DNA from: Rhodanobacter sp. AS-Z3
GTDB taxonomy: Bacteria; Pseudomonadota; Gammaproteobacteria; Xanthomonadales; Rhodanobacteraceae
Length of the DNA stretch: 64,000 nucleotides
Assembly (NCBI RefSeq): GCF_029224025.1
Contig: NZ_CP119392.1
Location: 395,001 to 459,000, forward strand
Direction of reading: 5' to 3'
Shown: positions 38,101 to 44,606 of the stretch, piece by piece
How positions within the stretch are numbered: the stretch's first letter is position 1
How the letters are laid out: the number at the start of each line of letters is the position of its first letter
Translations under genes and position numbers: made by a program
The notes under the pieces: model-generated
What the model was told of the DNA's origin: nothing
The model's input: only the letters and a program-made list of their open reading frames with translations
Database searches by the model: none

Positions 38101-40734
38101 GAAGCAAGCTTGCTCGATCGGCCCGGCGGCATCTTCGTGCGACCGTCACAGCAGCTGTCCAGCGAAGACCGCGCCGTGATGCTGGCCAGCGCGCGGCTGA
38201 TCCTCGGTGACGCGCGCGGCAGTCTGGCCGAACAGATCGGTCGACGCCAACCGCAGTCGCACGCAGCACGTTTCGAAGCGTCACGTGCGTTGCGCCACGA
38301 TGACTCCGACCTCACGGATGTGCCATCCCTGCAACTGGTCAATCCACACGGCGGCTTCAGCCTTGATGGCCGCGAGTACGTCATCGTGCAACGGCCCGGC
38401 GATCCCACGCCGGCGCCATGGTGCAACGTACTGGCCAATCCACACTTCGGCACGGTGATCTCCGAAAGCGGCAGCGCCTATACCTGGGCTGAGAACGCCC
38501 ACGAGTTCCGCCTCACGCCATGGCATAACGATCCGGTCAGCGACGGCAGCGGCGAAGCGCTGTACCTGCGCGACGAGGAAACCGGCCAGGTGTGGTCACC
38601 CACGCCGTTGCCACGCCGCGGCAGCGGCACGTATATCACCCGCCACGGCTTTGGCTACAGCGTGTTTGAACATGTCGAAAACGGCATTCACTCCGAACTG
38701 TGGATCTACGTGGCGCTGGACGCTTCGGTGAAGTTTTCGGTGCTGAAGTTGCGCAACAATTCCGGCCAGCCGCGCCGACTCAGTGTGACCGCCTATGTCG
38801 AGTGGTTACTCGGTGACCTGCGCGAAAAGACGTCCATGCACGTGGTCACCGGTTCGGACCCGGCCAGCGGCGCGGTGTTCGCCCGCAATGCCTACAACAC
38901 TGAATTCCCCGATCGCGTGGCCTTTTTCGATGTCGACGATGCCGCACGCGGCATTGACGGCGATCGCAGCGAATTCCTCGGCCGCAACGGCAGCATGCAA
39001 TCGCCCGCCGGGCTCGAACGGGCGCATTTGTCCGGCCGGCTGGGCGCCGGACTGGACCCATGCACCGCCCTGCAATCGCACGTCAGCCTGGAAACCGGCG
39101 GCGAACGCCAACTTATTTTCCGCCTTGGGCTGGGGCGCGACGCCGCCGACGCCGGTGCACTGGTGCAGCGCTTCCGTGGCAACGGCAGCGCCGCCGACGC
39201 GCTGGACAAGGTTCGCGCGCATTGGTCACACACGCTGGGCGCCGTGCAGGTACACACACCCGATCCCGCGCTCGATGTGCTCGCCAACGGCTGGCTGCTG
39301 TACCAGACGATCGCCTGCCGCATCTGGGCACGCAGCGGCTATTACCAGTCCGGTGGCGCGTTCGGCTTCCGCGACCAGTTGCAGGATTCCATGGCCACCT
39401 TGCACGCTGCTCCCGAGCTGTCGCGCGCGCAACTGCTGCTGTGTGCCGCCCATCAGTTCGTCGACGGTGATGTGCAGCACTGGTGGCACCCACCACTGGA
39501 TCGCGGCGTACGCACCACCTGTTCAGACGACTACCTGTGGCTGCCGCTGGCCACCGCCCGCTACGTACTGGGCAGCGGTGACAGCGGCGTGCTCGACGAG
39601 CACGTGGGCTACCTCGAAGGCCGCCCGCTGCAACCGGGCGAAGAATCCTATTACGACCTGCCTCTGCCATCCGGCCTGCACGAGACGCTGTATCAGCACT
39701 GCATGCGGGCGATCGAACACAGTCTCGGCCAGCGCGGCGAGCGCGGGCTGCCACTGATCGGCGGCGGCGACTGGAATGACGGCATGAATCGGGTCGGTGA
39801 AGCCGGCCGCGGCGAAAGCGTCTGGCTCGGCTTCTTCTCCGGCGAAGTGCTGACCCGCTTTGCCGAAGTCGCGCGTTTGCGAGGCGATGAAACCTTCGCG
39901 CAGCGCTGTGAAGTTGAAGTCAGCCGGCTGCAACGTGCCCTGGAACAACACGCCTGGGACGGCGCCTGGTATCGCCGCGCGTGGTTTGACGATGGCACGC
40001 CGCTGGGCTCCTCCGCCAATCAGGAATGCCGCATCGATTCCATCGCGCAAAGCTGGTCAGTGCTATCCGGCATGGCACCGCCAGCGCGGCGGCAGCAGGC
40101 GATGGATTCGCTCAACCAGTATCTGGTGCGCCGTGATGCCGGGCTGGTGCAGTTGCTCGATCCACCCTTCGACAAATCACCGATGGACCCGGGCTACATC
40201 AAGGGCTACGTACCCGGCGTGCGCGAAAACGGCGGGCAGTACACGCATGCGGCGATCTGGGCCACGATGGCCTTCGCCGAACTCGGCGACAGCGCCCGCG
40301 CGTGGGAACTGCTGCGCATGATCAACCCGGTCAGCCACGGCACCGACGCCGCGTCGGTGGACGTCTACAAAGTCGAACCGTATGTAGTCACTGCCGACGT
40401 CTACGCCCTCGCTCCGCACATTGGTCGTGGTGGCTGGAGCTGGTACACCGGCTCCGCCGGCTGGATGTACCGGCTGATTGTCGAGTCGCTACTCGGCCTG
40501 CGGCTGGAAGGCAGCAAGCTGCGCTTTGCGCCGGTGTTGCCGCCAGAGTGGGACGGTTTCCAGATGGACTATCGCCACCGCGATACGCTGTATCGGATCG
40601 AGCTGAGGCAGAGCGCGTGCGGTACCCCGGCCGTAGTGTGGCTGGATGGCGTAGTGCAAGCTGAAGGCTACATTCCACTCGTCGACGACGGTGCCCAGCA
40701 CGAGGTGAATCTCAACTGGCCAAGAACAAGGTGA
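32116..40734 (+). CDS. ndvB: cyclic beta-1,2-glucan synthase
   Basis: Giant inner-membrane enzyme that builds, length-controls and closes cyclic beta-1,2-glucans, periplasmic osmoprotectants. About 2,872 residues, the size of Brucella/Rhizobium Cgs/NdvB. In order: an N-terminal region; membrane helices near 419-441 and 451-475; a GT84 domain with DTDTELPRDA near 638; helices near 829-873 and 949-995; a glycoamylase-like domain (about 1300-1500, GIPWGVSESGYN); beta-sandwich regions; and a GH94 phosphorylase domain with GGGDWNDGMN near 2548. The TTG at 32116 follows AAGGA with good spacing. A TTG at 32008 is possible. It is a single-gene unit. Confidence 0.9.
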   Translation: MNIGNFLDLLKLRRLNAFRRRRAAARSRPEQEPALRAELFSAEQMERHGRALAAQHRLSARRNADLLLARLADNEAVLAHTCERLTHATRKRLRITPAGEWLLDNFYLIEEQIRIARRHLPKGYSRELSRLAQGPSAGLPRVYDIALEIISHGDGRVDTQSLQRFIHAYQEVSPLKLGELWAIPIMLRLALIENLRRVAARVMADWRYRGQAARWADNLVATTERDPNSVVLVVADMARSEPPMNGPFVAEMARRLQGQSPALALPLSWIEQRLAASGQSIEHLVQAEAQQQATNQVTISNSIGSLRTLAAIDWRDFTEQSSLVEHSLRNDPAGIYAAMDFATRDRYRHVVESIARQHKLTEQAVADAAIALSTAATEPASLARHVGYFLIDHGRRELEQHLRIRPRARVRIRRAFDRAPLPIYLGVLVLLTLGFAEPLIAAAAQDRLPLWTLIAIAIPAVILASQLGLSLLNWLATLSIAPQPLPRMDYSRGIPAPARTLVAIPSLFASPQDVEELVEALEVRFLGNRDEHLHFALLTDFTDADSETLPGDEALLQLAQRRIEALNDRYASAAADRFFLFHRPRRWNAAEQAWMGHERKRGKLADLNTLLRGGGSNAFMRVVGDIASLPPVQYVITLDTDTELPRDAAKAFVGTIDHPLNRAVYDPEQRRVVSGYAILQPRVGISLPSTARSRYAQLYGSDAGIDPYTQMVSDVYQDVFGEGSFIGKGIYAVDAFERTLDGRFPENRILSHDLVEGCHARSGLLSDAQLFEAYPSRYSADVKRRHRWIRGDWQLLPWLLPWAPTARDGWQRNALTALSRWKILDNLRRSLVPAAVVILLLLGWLVITPALSWTVAVLAMVLVPPLLSALLDLVQKPRDVELDQHLRAGLHAGMQHFARMTLGLAWLPHEAYYHLDAILRTLWRMAVSHRHLLQWQPSLDVERRSSNAASVWRLMWIGPALALLVAAVLVLHRPVTLWLAAPLLLLWLASPALAGWISQPRTEDTFVPDASQQRFLRTLARQTWSFFDVHVNADDHWLPPDNLQEQPGPVVAHRTSPTNIGMALLAGLAAHDFGFLGSARLLERTRLTLTTMQRLPRYRGHFYNWYDTQSLQPLAPLYVSSVDSGNLAGHLLTLAPGLLELVEAPVFGTPLLQGLLDTLELLHDVLDRRVVGSLDPLRQALHDAIATPPTTSAAVLLLLATLRDHTDALAGSLDLPADSDGYFWLDALCNQADELHRDAALLELDPPADEEVGFSGIPTLQQLARIEPLCWPDAADAEGVRERAVARIALIEQLAHLAVELAQMDYRFLYDSTRDLLSIGYNVDQHRRDASFYDLLASEARLASFVAIAQGQLPTDNWFALGRLLTTVGGEPVLLSWTGSMFEYLMPNLVMPGFEGTLLDQTCRAAVARQIEYGNQLGIPWGVSESGYNTLDAHFTYQYRAFGVPGLGLKRGLGDDVVIAPYASALAMMVAPAAATKNLQRLSEAGARARYGLYEAIDYTPARLPLGQDAAIVRQFMAHHQGMSLLALGYTLLDRPMQRRFESHPQFRASSLLLQERVPRTAAEYLHASGFPERDGGSHAAETRLRVFTDPDRALPAVQLLSNGRYHVMLSSGGGGYSRRGELALTRWHEDVTRDHWGTFCYLRDVSSNAHWSTAFQPTCTKTELFEAIFSEARAEFRVREREFDAHTEIAVSPEDDVELRRTRVTNRSRTRRTIELTSYAEVVLAPPIADALHPAFSKLFVQTELVPELQAIVCTRRPRSAGEHMPSMFHLLAVHDAKIDEISYETDRARFIGRGRSTANPQVLDLDHAQLSNSEGSVLDPVMAIRCRITLEPDQTAIVDFVSGIAEQREGCLQLIGKYRDRPLASRVFNLAWTHSQVLLRQLNASITDAQLYEHMATSILYPNPSLRAPAGVLRANRRGQSGLWGQSISGDLPIVLLQIASPSRIELVRQLVQAHAYWRLKGLAVDLVIWNEDRAGYRQELQDQIMGLIASGSEASLLDRPGGIFVRPSQQLSSEDRAVMLASARLILGDARGSLAEQIGRRQPQSHAARFEASRALRHDDSDLTDVPSLQLVNPHGGFSLDGREYVIVQRPGDPTPAPWCNVLANPHFGTVISESGSAYTWAENAHEFRLTPWHNDPVSDGSGEALYLRDEETGQVWSPTPLPRRGSGTYITRHGFGYSVFEHVENGIHSELWIYVALDASVKFSVLKLRNNSGQPRRLSVTAYVEWLLGDLREKTSMHVVTGSDPASGAVFARNAYNTEFPDRVAFFDVDDAARGIDGDRSEFLGRNGSMQSPAGLERAHLSGRLGAGLDPCTALQSHVSLETGGERQLIFRLGLGRDAADAGALVQRFRGNGSAADALDKVRAHWSHTLGAVQVHTPDPALDVLANGWLLYQTIACRIWARSGYYQSGGAFGFRDQLQDSMATLHAAPELSRAQLLLCAAHQFVDGDVQHWWHPPLDRGVRTTCSDDYLWLPLATARYVLGSGDSGVLDEHVGYLEGRPLQPGEESYYDLPLPSGLHETLYQHCMRAIEHSLGQRGERGLPLIGGGDWNDGMNRVGEAGRGESVWLGFFSGEVLTRFAEVARLRGDETFAQRCEVEVSRLQRALEQHAWDGAWYRRAWFDDGTPLGSSANQECRIDSIAQSWSVLSGMAPPARRQQAMDSLNQYLVRRDAGLVQLLDPPFDKSPMDPGYIKGYVPGVRENGGQYTHAAIWATMAFAELGDSARAWELLRMINPVSHGTDAASVDVYKVEPYVVTADVYALAPHIGRGGWSWYTGSAGWMYRLIVESLLGLRLEGSKLRFAPVLPPEWDGFQMDYRHRDTLYRIELRQSACGTPAVVWLDGVVQAEGYIPLVDDGAQHEVNLNWPRTR

Positions 40735-40765
40735 TCTGGTCGGGGCGCTGTCCTTCCCAACGTCA

Positions 40766-41761
40766 TCAGCGATCCAGCGGACTCAACACGCCGTGGCCAC
40801 CACGATTGAGCACGTGCGTGTAGATCTGCGTGGTCGCTACGTCCTTGTGACCGAGCAGCTCCTGGATGGTGCGGATGTCGTGACCCGCTTCGAGCAGGTG
40901 GGTAGCGAATGAGTGACGGAGCGTGTGGCAGGTGGCCGGTTTGACGATGCCCGCACTGATCCTGGCTGCACGCACGGCCCGCTGAAGCCCGGACTCATCG
41001 AGGTGATGACGACGCAAAGCGCCACCAAGCGGATCGCGTGAAAGCTGGCCTGACGGAAAGACATACTGCCAACCCAACTCTCGCGCTGCGGACGCGTACT
41101 TCCGAGCCAACGCATAGGGCAACCAGACCGAGCCGTGACCTTCAAGCAGGTCTTGCCCATGAATCACGGCAACGCGTTCCACCTGCGTTCGCAGGGAATC
41201 GGTCAAACGCAGCGGCAACGGTACATGCCGATCCTTACCGCCCTTGCCATCTCTGACGCAAATCTGATTGAGGTCGAAATCCACGTCCTTGACGCGCAGA
41301 CGGACGCACTCCATCAGGCGCAGACCAGAGCCGTACAACAGCGATGCCATCAAGGCGAACCCACCATCCATTCTGGCCAGCAAATGCGTCACTTCATCGC
41401 GCGAAAGCACCACCGGCACCCGCTGCGGCCGCTTCGCCCGCACCACGCTTTCCATCCACGGCAAGTCAATCGACAGAACCTCACGGTACAGAAAAAGCAG
41501 TGCCGAAAGTGCCTGGTTCTGGGTCCCCGCGGCGACCCGTCCCTCAACCGCCAACGCGCTCAAGAACCCCTCTACCTCCGTAATGCTCATATCGCGGGGA
41601 TGCCGCTTGCCATTGGCCAGAATGAACCGTCGAATCCACCCCACATAGGCCTGCTCTGTGCGAAGGCTGTAATGCTTCAGCCGCAACCGCGCGCGCACCT
41701 GATCCAACAACCGCGGGCTTTTTGCGTCCGTTACACCCTCATTTCCGCCTGCGTAACTCAT
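40766..41761 (-). CDS. intI: integron integrase
   Basis: Tyrosine recombinase that excises and inserts gene cassettes at attC and attI. The 331-residue length is near the 337 of IntI1. Catalytic residues are the Arg in [25 protein letters not shown], the His in GHKDVATTQ and the nucleophilic Tyr in IYTHV. The integron-specific insertion, absent from XerC/D, is present as [18 protein letters not shown] and [11 protein letters not shown]. The gene appears intact. It reads away from the array, its ATG lying 160 bases from the first cassette boundary, the usual integron layout. Its 3' end lies 31 bases from the glucan synthase gene. Confidence 0.95.
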   Translation of the reverse strand: MSYAGGNEGVTDAKSPRLLDQVRARLRLKHYSLRTEQAYVGWIRRFILANGKRHPRDMSITEVEGFLSALAVEGRVAAGTQNQALSALLFLYREVLSIDLPWMESVVRAKRPQRVPVVLSRDEVTHLLARMDGGFALMASLLYGSGLRLMECVRLRVKDVDFDLNQICVRDGKGGKDRHVPLPLRLTDSLRTQVERVAVIHGQDLLEGHGSVWLPYALARKYASAARELGWQYVFPSGQLSRDPLGGALRRHHLDESGLQRAVRAARISAGIVKPATCHTLRHSFATHLLEAGHDIRTIQELLGHKDVATTQIYTHVLNRGGHGVLSPLDR

Positions 41762-41857
41762 ACACCCTCAGAAGTGTCGGATAACACAGACAGCCTGCCC
41801 CCATGTCCCCGCCGGAAATGCCGCGCAAACCCCTGATCTGATGTAAGTATTCCCCGC

Positions 41858-41886
41858 TTGTACGGTCAGTACGCGGCCTGCATACT
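41858..41886 (+). promoter_or_regulatory. candidate cassette promoter Pc
   Basis: TTGTAC at 41858-41863 is separated by exactly 17 bases from CATACT at 41881-41886 and points into the array between intI and the first cassette. Integrons normally express cassettes from a promoter here. The match to consensus is moderate, and no transcription data are available. Confidence 0.35.
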
Positions 41887-41889
41887 TGG

Positions 41890-41927
41890 CGCAACACCCC
41901 ACTTTTGGGGTCTACTAAGCGTTAGTT
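41890..41927 (+). other. attI integration site
   Basis: The core site GTTAGTT at 41921-41927 lies in a short inverted pair, ACTAA-GCG-TTAGT (41914-41926), and marks the point (between 41921 and 41922) where the first cassette joins. A CCCCA/TGGGG hairpin lies just upstream at about 41897-41910. Identification rests on position between intI and cassette 1 and on the core match. Confidence 0.7.
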
Positions 41928-41945
41928 GTCATGGGGAGATCGCAC

Positions 41946-42569
41946 ATGTCCAACTTTTTCGCGCGCCAAGGGGGCGCGTACATCAACGAGGTCAATCGCG
42001 GCCTTGGTGCGCTACTTGGCATCGCGACGGGCGTGCTCGCTGATGGCCAGCTCTCCGATGCGGAGATTCGATTCCTTGATGACTGGCTCAAGAACAATTC
42101 GGCTATTGCGACCACGTGGCCCGGTGACGTAATCCATGCCCGTATAAAGTCCGTCTTAGCCGATGGGCGAATTTCAGAAGACGAACGAGCGCACCTCGTG
42201 ACTTCGTTACAGCAACTCGTCGGTGGCACTTTGGCCGAGCTTGCAGCATCAACGCACGTCACCCAGCTTCTCCCTTATGAAGAGCCTGCCATCTCATACC
42301 CCAACAGTACCTTCTGCCTCACCGGAGATTTCGTCTTCGGCCCGCGCAACATATGCGCACAAACTATTAGTGGGCTTGGGAGCATCGTTAAGTCTGGGGT
42401 ATCAAAAAGGATACAGTACCTAATTGTAGGTGGCCTTGGTAGCGATGAATGGAAGCACGGAAGCTTTGGCACCAAGGTTGAGAAAGCAATGGAACTAAAG
42501 AATAGCGGAGCATGTATTGCTATCGTCCATGAGGATTATTGGGCAAACTGTCTGCCGCGCAGCAACTAA
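41946..42569 (+). CDS. cassette 1: TerB-like/BRCT-domain protein
   Basis: First, and so probably most recently gained, cassette (boundary 41922-42614). The 207-residue product has an N-terminal helical half with a repeated pattern, VLADGQLSDAE and VLADGRISEDE, like TerB-type modules. The C-terminal BRCT domain (about 121-205; FCLTGDFVFGPR, YLIVGGLGSDEW, KVEKAMEL, IVHEDYW) is similar to that of NAD-dependent DNA ligase. BRCT domains bind DNA ends or phosphoproteins. The role here is unknown. ATG at 41946 follows GGGGAGA. The stop codon lies inside its attC. Confidence 0.82.
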   Translation: MSNFFARQGGAYINEVNRGLGALLGIATGVLADGQLSDAEIRFLDDWLKNNSAIATTWPGDVIHARIKSVLADGRISEDERAHLVTSLQQLVGGTLAELAASTHVTQLLPYEEPAISYPNSTFCLTGDFVFGPRNICAQTISGLGSIVKSGVSKRIQYLIVGGLGSDEWKHGSFGTKVEKAMELKNSGACIAIVHEDYWANCLPRSN

Positions 42570-42620
42570 CAATTCGTTCAAGGCGGACGGCTTCGCCGCC
42601 GCTCAACTCAAGCGTTAGAG
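42564..42620 (+). other. attC site of cassette 1
   Basis: It begins AACTAAC (42564-42570), the exact reverse complement of the GTTAGTT that begins cassette 1, and ends with core GTTAGAG (G at 42614). The centre is an imperfect palindrome, GGCGGACGGCTTCGCCGCC. This is the standard attC layout. Confidence 0.9.
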
Positions 42621-42625
42621 GTCAC

Positions 42626-43006
42626 ATGAGAGCTCTGGGCACATTGACGATAGTTGCGCTTCTTTCTGCCTGCAGCGCGCCTACAACTCGACCAATCTCC
42701 GTAAACACAGATTACTGCTATAGCAGTACTGACGGACTTCGTTACAACCATTTCAATTTGCATCTCCAGCCAGGCGGCCGCTACACGATCATGTTGCAAG
42801 GTGACATCGGCATTTGGGGGGAGGCTTCCGGTTTGTGAGCTCAAGAAGGGCACGACATTATCTTGTCTGAGACTTCTGACAAAGGTGTCATCGGCTTCCC
42901 AAAACACTTCAAAATCCAAAGCGACGATTCACTAAAGTTCGCTTATCAAGGTGCCGGCTACTCAACCGGAGGCACAGACCTGCTGCCCCGCAAGTGTGAC
43001 CTCTAA
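42626..43006 (+). pseudogene. cassette 2: lipoprotein gene broken by in-frame TGA
   Basis: Cassette spans 42615-43058. ATG at 42626 opens a lipoprotein signal, LGTLTIVALLSAC, with lipobox LSAC. Translation stops at a TGA at 42836-42838 (codon 71). The same frame then stays open for another 55 codons and ends with TAA at 43004-43006, exactly at the attC, as in the other cassettes. One base (TGG to TGA, a Trp codon) would restore a 126-codon frame, so this is most simply a point nonsense mutation or a base-call error. The family was not recognised. Confidence 0.75.
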
Positions 43007-43064
43007 CCACTCGTCCAAGCGGACGTGCGAAAAAGCCGCACGCCGCTTAACTCCAGCGTTAGGC
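43001..43064 (+). other. attC site of cassette 2
   Basis: It starts CTCTAAC, the reverse complement of the cassette's own first bases GTTAGAG, and ends GTTAGGC (G at 43058). The inner arms GTCCAAGCGGACGTGCG and CGCACGCCGCTTAAC form the stem. It is nearly identical to attC3 and attC4. Confidence 0.9.
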
Positions 43065-43080
43065 CTCACAAACGAAATCT

Positions 43081-43383
43081 ATGACCAACCAAGTTGACGA
43101 CAATTTCTACAACCGTGCAGATGGATACATTGCGCTAGCTAACGAACATTGCTTGTCTACTGGCAAGGGTAAAGTTAGTGCGTCGTTTCTCTATGGCGCC
43201 GCCAGATTCAATGCTTACGTTGGAGCTATCAATTCCGGTTCACTTCAGCGCATGACGGAAGAAAAAGAAAACATTGTCAGCTACTACTTGAAAGAGTACG
43301 AAGATATGCTCCGCGAGAACCTCACTGACTACATCGAAAATTACGACGACTACATGGCAACACCGAGCGGCGGTGAGGCCTAA
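43081..43383 (+). CDS. cassette 3: DUF3144-like protein
   Basis: Cassette 43059-43434. The 100-residue soluble acidic product (DDNFYNRADGYIALANEH, FLYGAARFNAYV) resembles the DUF3144 family of small bacterial proteins of unknown function. There is no clear Shine-Dalgarno sequence before the ATG. The gene fills the cassette, with the TAA stop lying in the attC. The family assignment is from remembered pattern and should be tested by profile search. Confidence 0.75.
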   Translation: MTNQVDDNFYNRADGYIALANEHCLSTGKGKVSASFLYGAARFNAYVGAINSGSLQRMTEEKENIVSYYLKEYEDMLRENLTDYIENYDDYMATPSGGEA

Positions 43384-43440
43384 CAATTCGTCCAAGCGGA
43401 CGTGCGAAAAGCCGCACGCCGCTTAACTCAAGCGTTAGCC
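43378..43440 (+). other. attC site of cassette 3
   Basis: It begins GCCTAAC (complement of the GTTAGGC at the cassette start) and ends GTTAGCC (G at 43434). It differs from attC2 and attC4 mainly by one fewer A in the loop. Confidence 0.9.
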
Positions 43441-43459
43441 ATAAGGAAGGGAACACGAC

Positions 43460-43780
43460 ATGTTGGCATTGGATACCGCTCTTGCAGTGGCTTTGGGAAT
43501 ACTGGGTGGCGCTTTGGCGCATATCACATGGTTGCTTAAGTTTGGCAAATCTCTCGCGCAGCGCGACAAAACTCCGCCCATGGGCAAAAAGGCCAAGCGA
43601 CTACGAATATCCCTAATGTTTCTCTCGGTGGGCTTTGGTGGCGCGGCTGGCTTCATCGTCGCGCTTGTCGTAGATAGCAATCACTTGGCTCTCTCTGTCC
43701 TTATTACAGCATCTGTTTTAGGCGGCTTAGGTAGCGGCGCTCTAGTTCGCTTCTTAGGGCTGCATGGCGCGAGTGGCTAA
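43460..43780 (+). CDS. cassette 4: small membrane protein
   Basis: Cassette 43435-43832. The 106-residue product has three predicted membrane helices (LAVALGILGGALAHITWLL; SLMFLSVGFGGAAGFIVALV; ALSVLITASVLGGLGSGALV) and a basic loop, GKKAKRLR. AAGGAAGG precedes the ATG. Family not recognised. Confidence 0.75.
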   Translation: MLALDTALAVALGILGGALAHITWLLKFGKSLAQRDKTPPMGKKAKRLRISLMFLSVGFGGAAGFIVALVVDSNHLALSVLITASVLGGLGSGALVRFLGLHGASG

Positions 43781-43838
43781 CAATTCGTCCAAGCGGACGT
43801 GCGAAAAAGCCGCACGCCGCTTAACTCCAGCGTTAGGC
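43775..43838 (+). other. attC site of cassette 4
   Basis: It begins GGCTAAC, complementary to the cassette's own GTTAGCC, and ends GTTAGGC (G at 43832). The body is the same as attC2. Confidence 0.9.
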
Positions 43839-43854
43839 CCCAAGAGACACATCC

Positions 43855-44256
43855 ATGTATCGTGAAGCTGCGGAAGCAATCAATCGTGGTCTGAGCCTTG
43901 GCGCCAGGCTACTGCTTGGTTCATTCTCCGCGCTGTTTGGCATTGTCATGATGCTCACCGCGCAGCCTACAGATAATGCAATATTTTTTTACCTTATAGG
44001 TGCCTTCTTCTTGCTCATCGCGGTTGCATGCGTTACTCGGGGGCGCGTGCGGCAGTTTATTGGTAGCGTCGTTGGTTGCGTCATGTTTGCTCTTGGAGTC
44101 TGGTACCTTGTCACCGAGTTTTTCCGCTGCGTTTATTGGTCCGACTCGCGTGCCCAGCCATCTGCTCTAAATGCATGTCTGTATCTTGCATTCATTGGTA
44201 TACCAGGTGCGGCTTATGCCTATCGCGCGCGCTTCGGTTTACGGGGCAAGGCCTAA
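43855..44256 (+). CDS. cassette 5: four-helix membrane protein
   Basis: Cassette begins at 43833. The 133-residue product has four hydrophobic segments (LLLGSFSALFGIVMMLTA; IFFYLIGAFFLLIAVACV; FIGSVVGCVMFALGVWYLV; ACLYLAFIGIPGAAYAY). No family recognised. The stop TAA at 44254-44256 lies in the left end of an attC that is interrupted six bases later by the IS1111-type element. The coding sequence itself is untouched by the insertion. Confidence 0.75.
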   Translation: MYREAAEAINRGLSLGARLLLGSFSALFGIVMMLTAQPTDNAIFFYLIGAFFLLIAVACVTRGRVRQFIGSVVGCVMFALGVWYLVTEFFRCVYWSDSRAQPSALNACLYLAFIGIPGAAYAYRARFGLRGKA

Positions 44257-44276
44257 CCACTCCGTAAGAGACTTCC

Positions 44277-44606
44277 CGTCAACCCCGGGCACATGATGCT
44301 TTTGCCCTGGGCTTTCAGGCGACTGCCGGTAGTGCTTGTGTCCGGTGTGGCGTAGTACGTGTCAATGCCAAGCGGGTAAGACGAGTGTCAGGCTGCTTTT
44401 CCGTAATCGGTCTTGTTGAGTCAATGCCGCCGACTCGGACCTGTGTATAAACCGCACCCAAAGACCTCTTTCATTCGTCGGACTGTCCGATGCCCGGTGA
44501 TCGACCGGAACATCGTTTGGACGTCCATCTGGTTAGTCAGGTTCTCTCTGGGTCGGCCTGAACCGTTGTCTACTACTCGGCGCTGACGATGAATCAAATC
44601 GGGTTG
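44277..44606 (-). ncRNA. candidate bridge/seeker RNA region of the IS
   Basis: 330 bases between the inner edge of the inverted repeat and the transposase stop, with no open frame of note. IS1111-group elements encode their target-guiding RNA in this end. Plus-strand TCATTCG-TCGGAC at 44471-44483 equals the target junction region 45769-45783 except for a missing AG. CCGACTCG at 44430-44437 is the reverse complement of target 45774-45781. The RNA ends, fold and true guide loops are not determined here. Confidence 0.55.

Noticed and set aside
42836..42838. TGA in cassette 2 as a selenocysteine codon
   Set aside because: No SECIS-like hairpin was evident just after it and the surrounding sequence favours a Trp codon; a point mutation is simpler.
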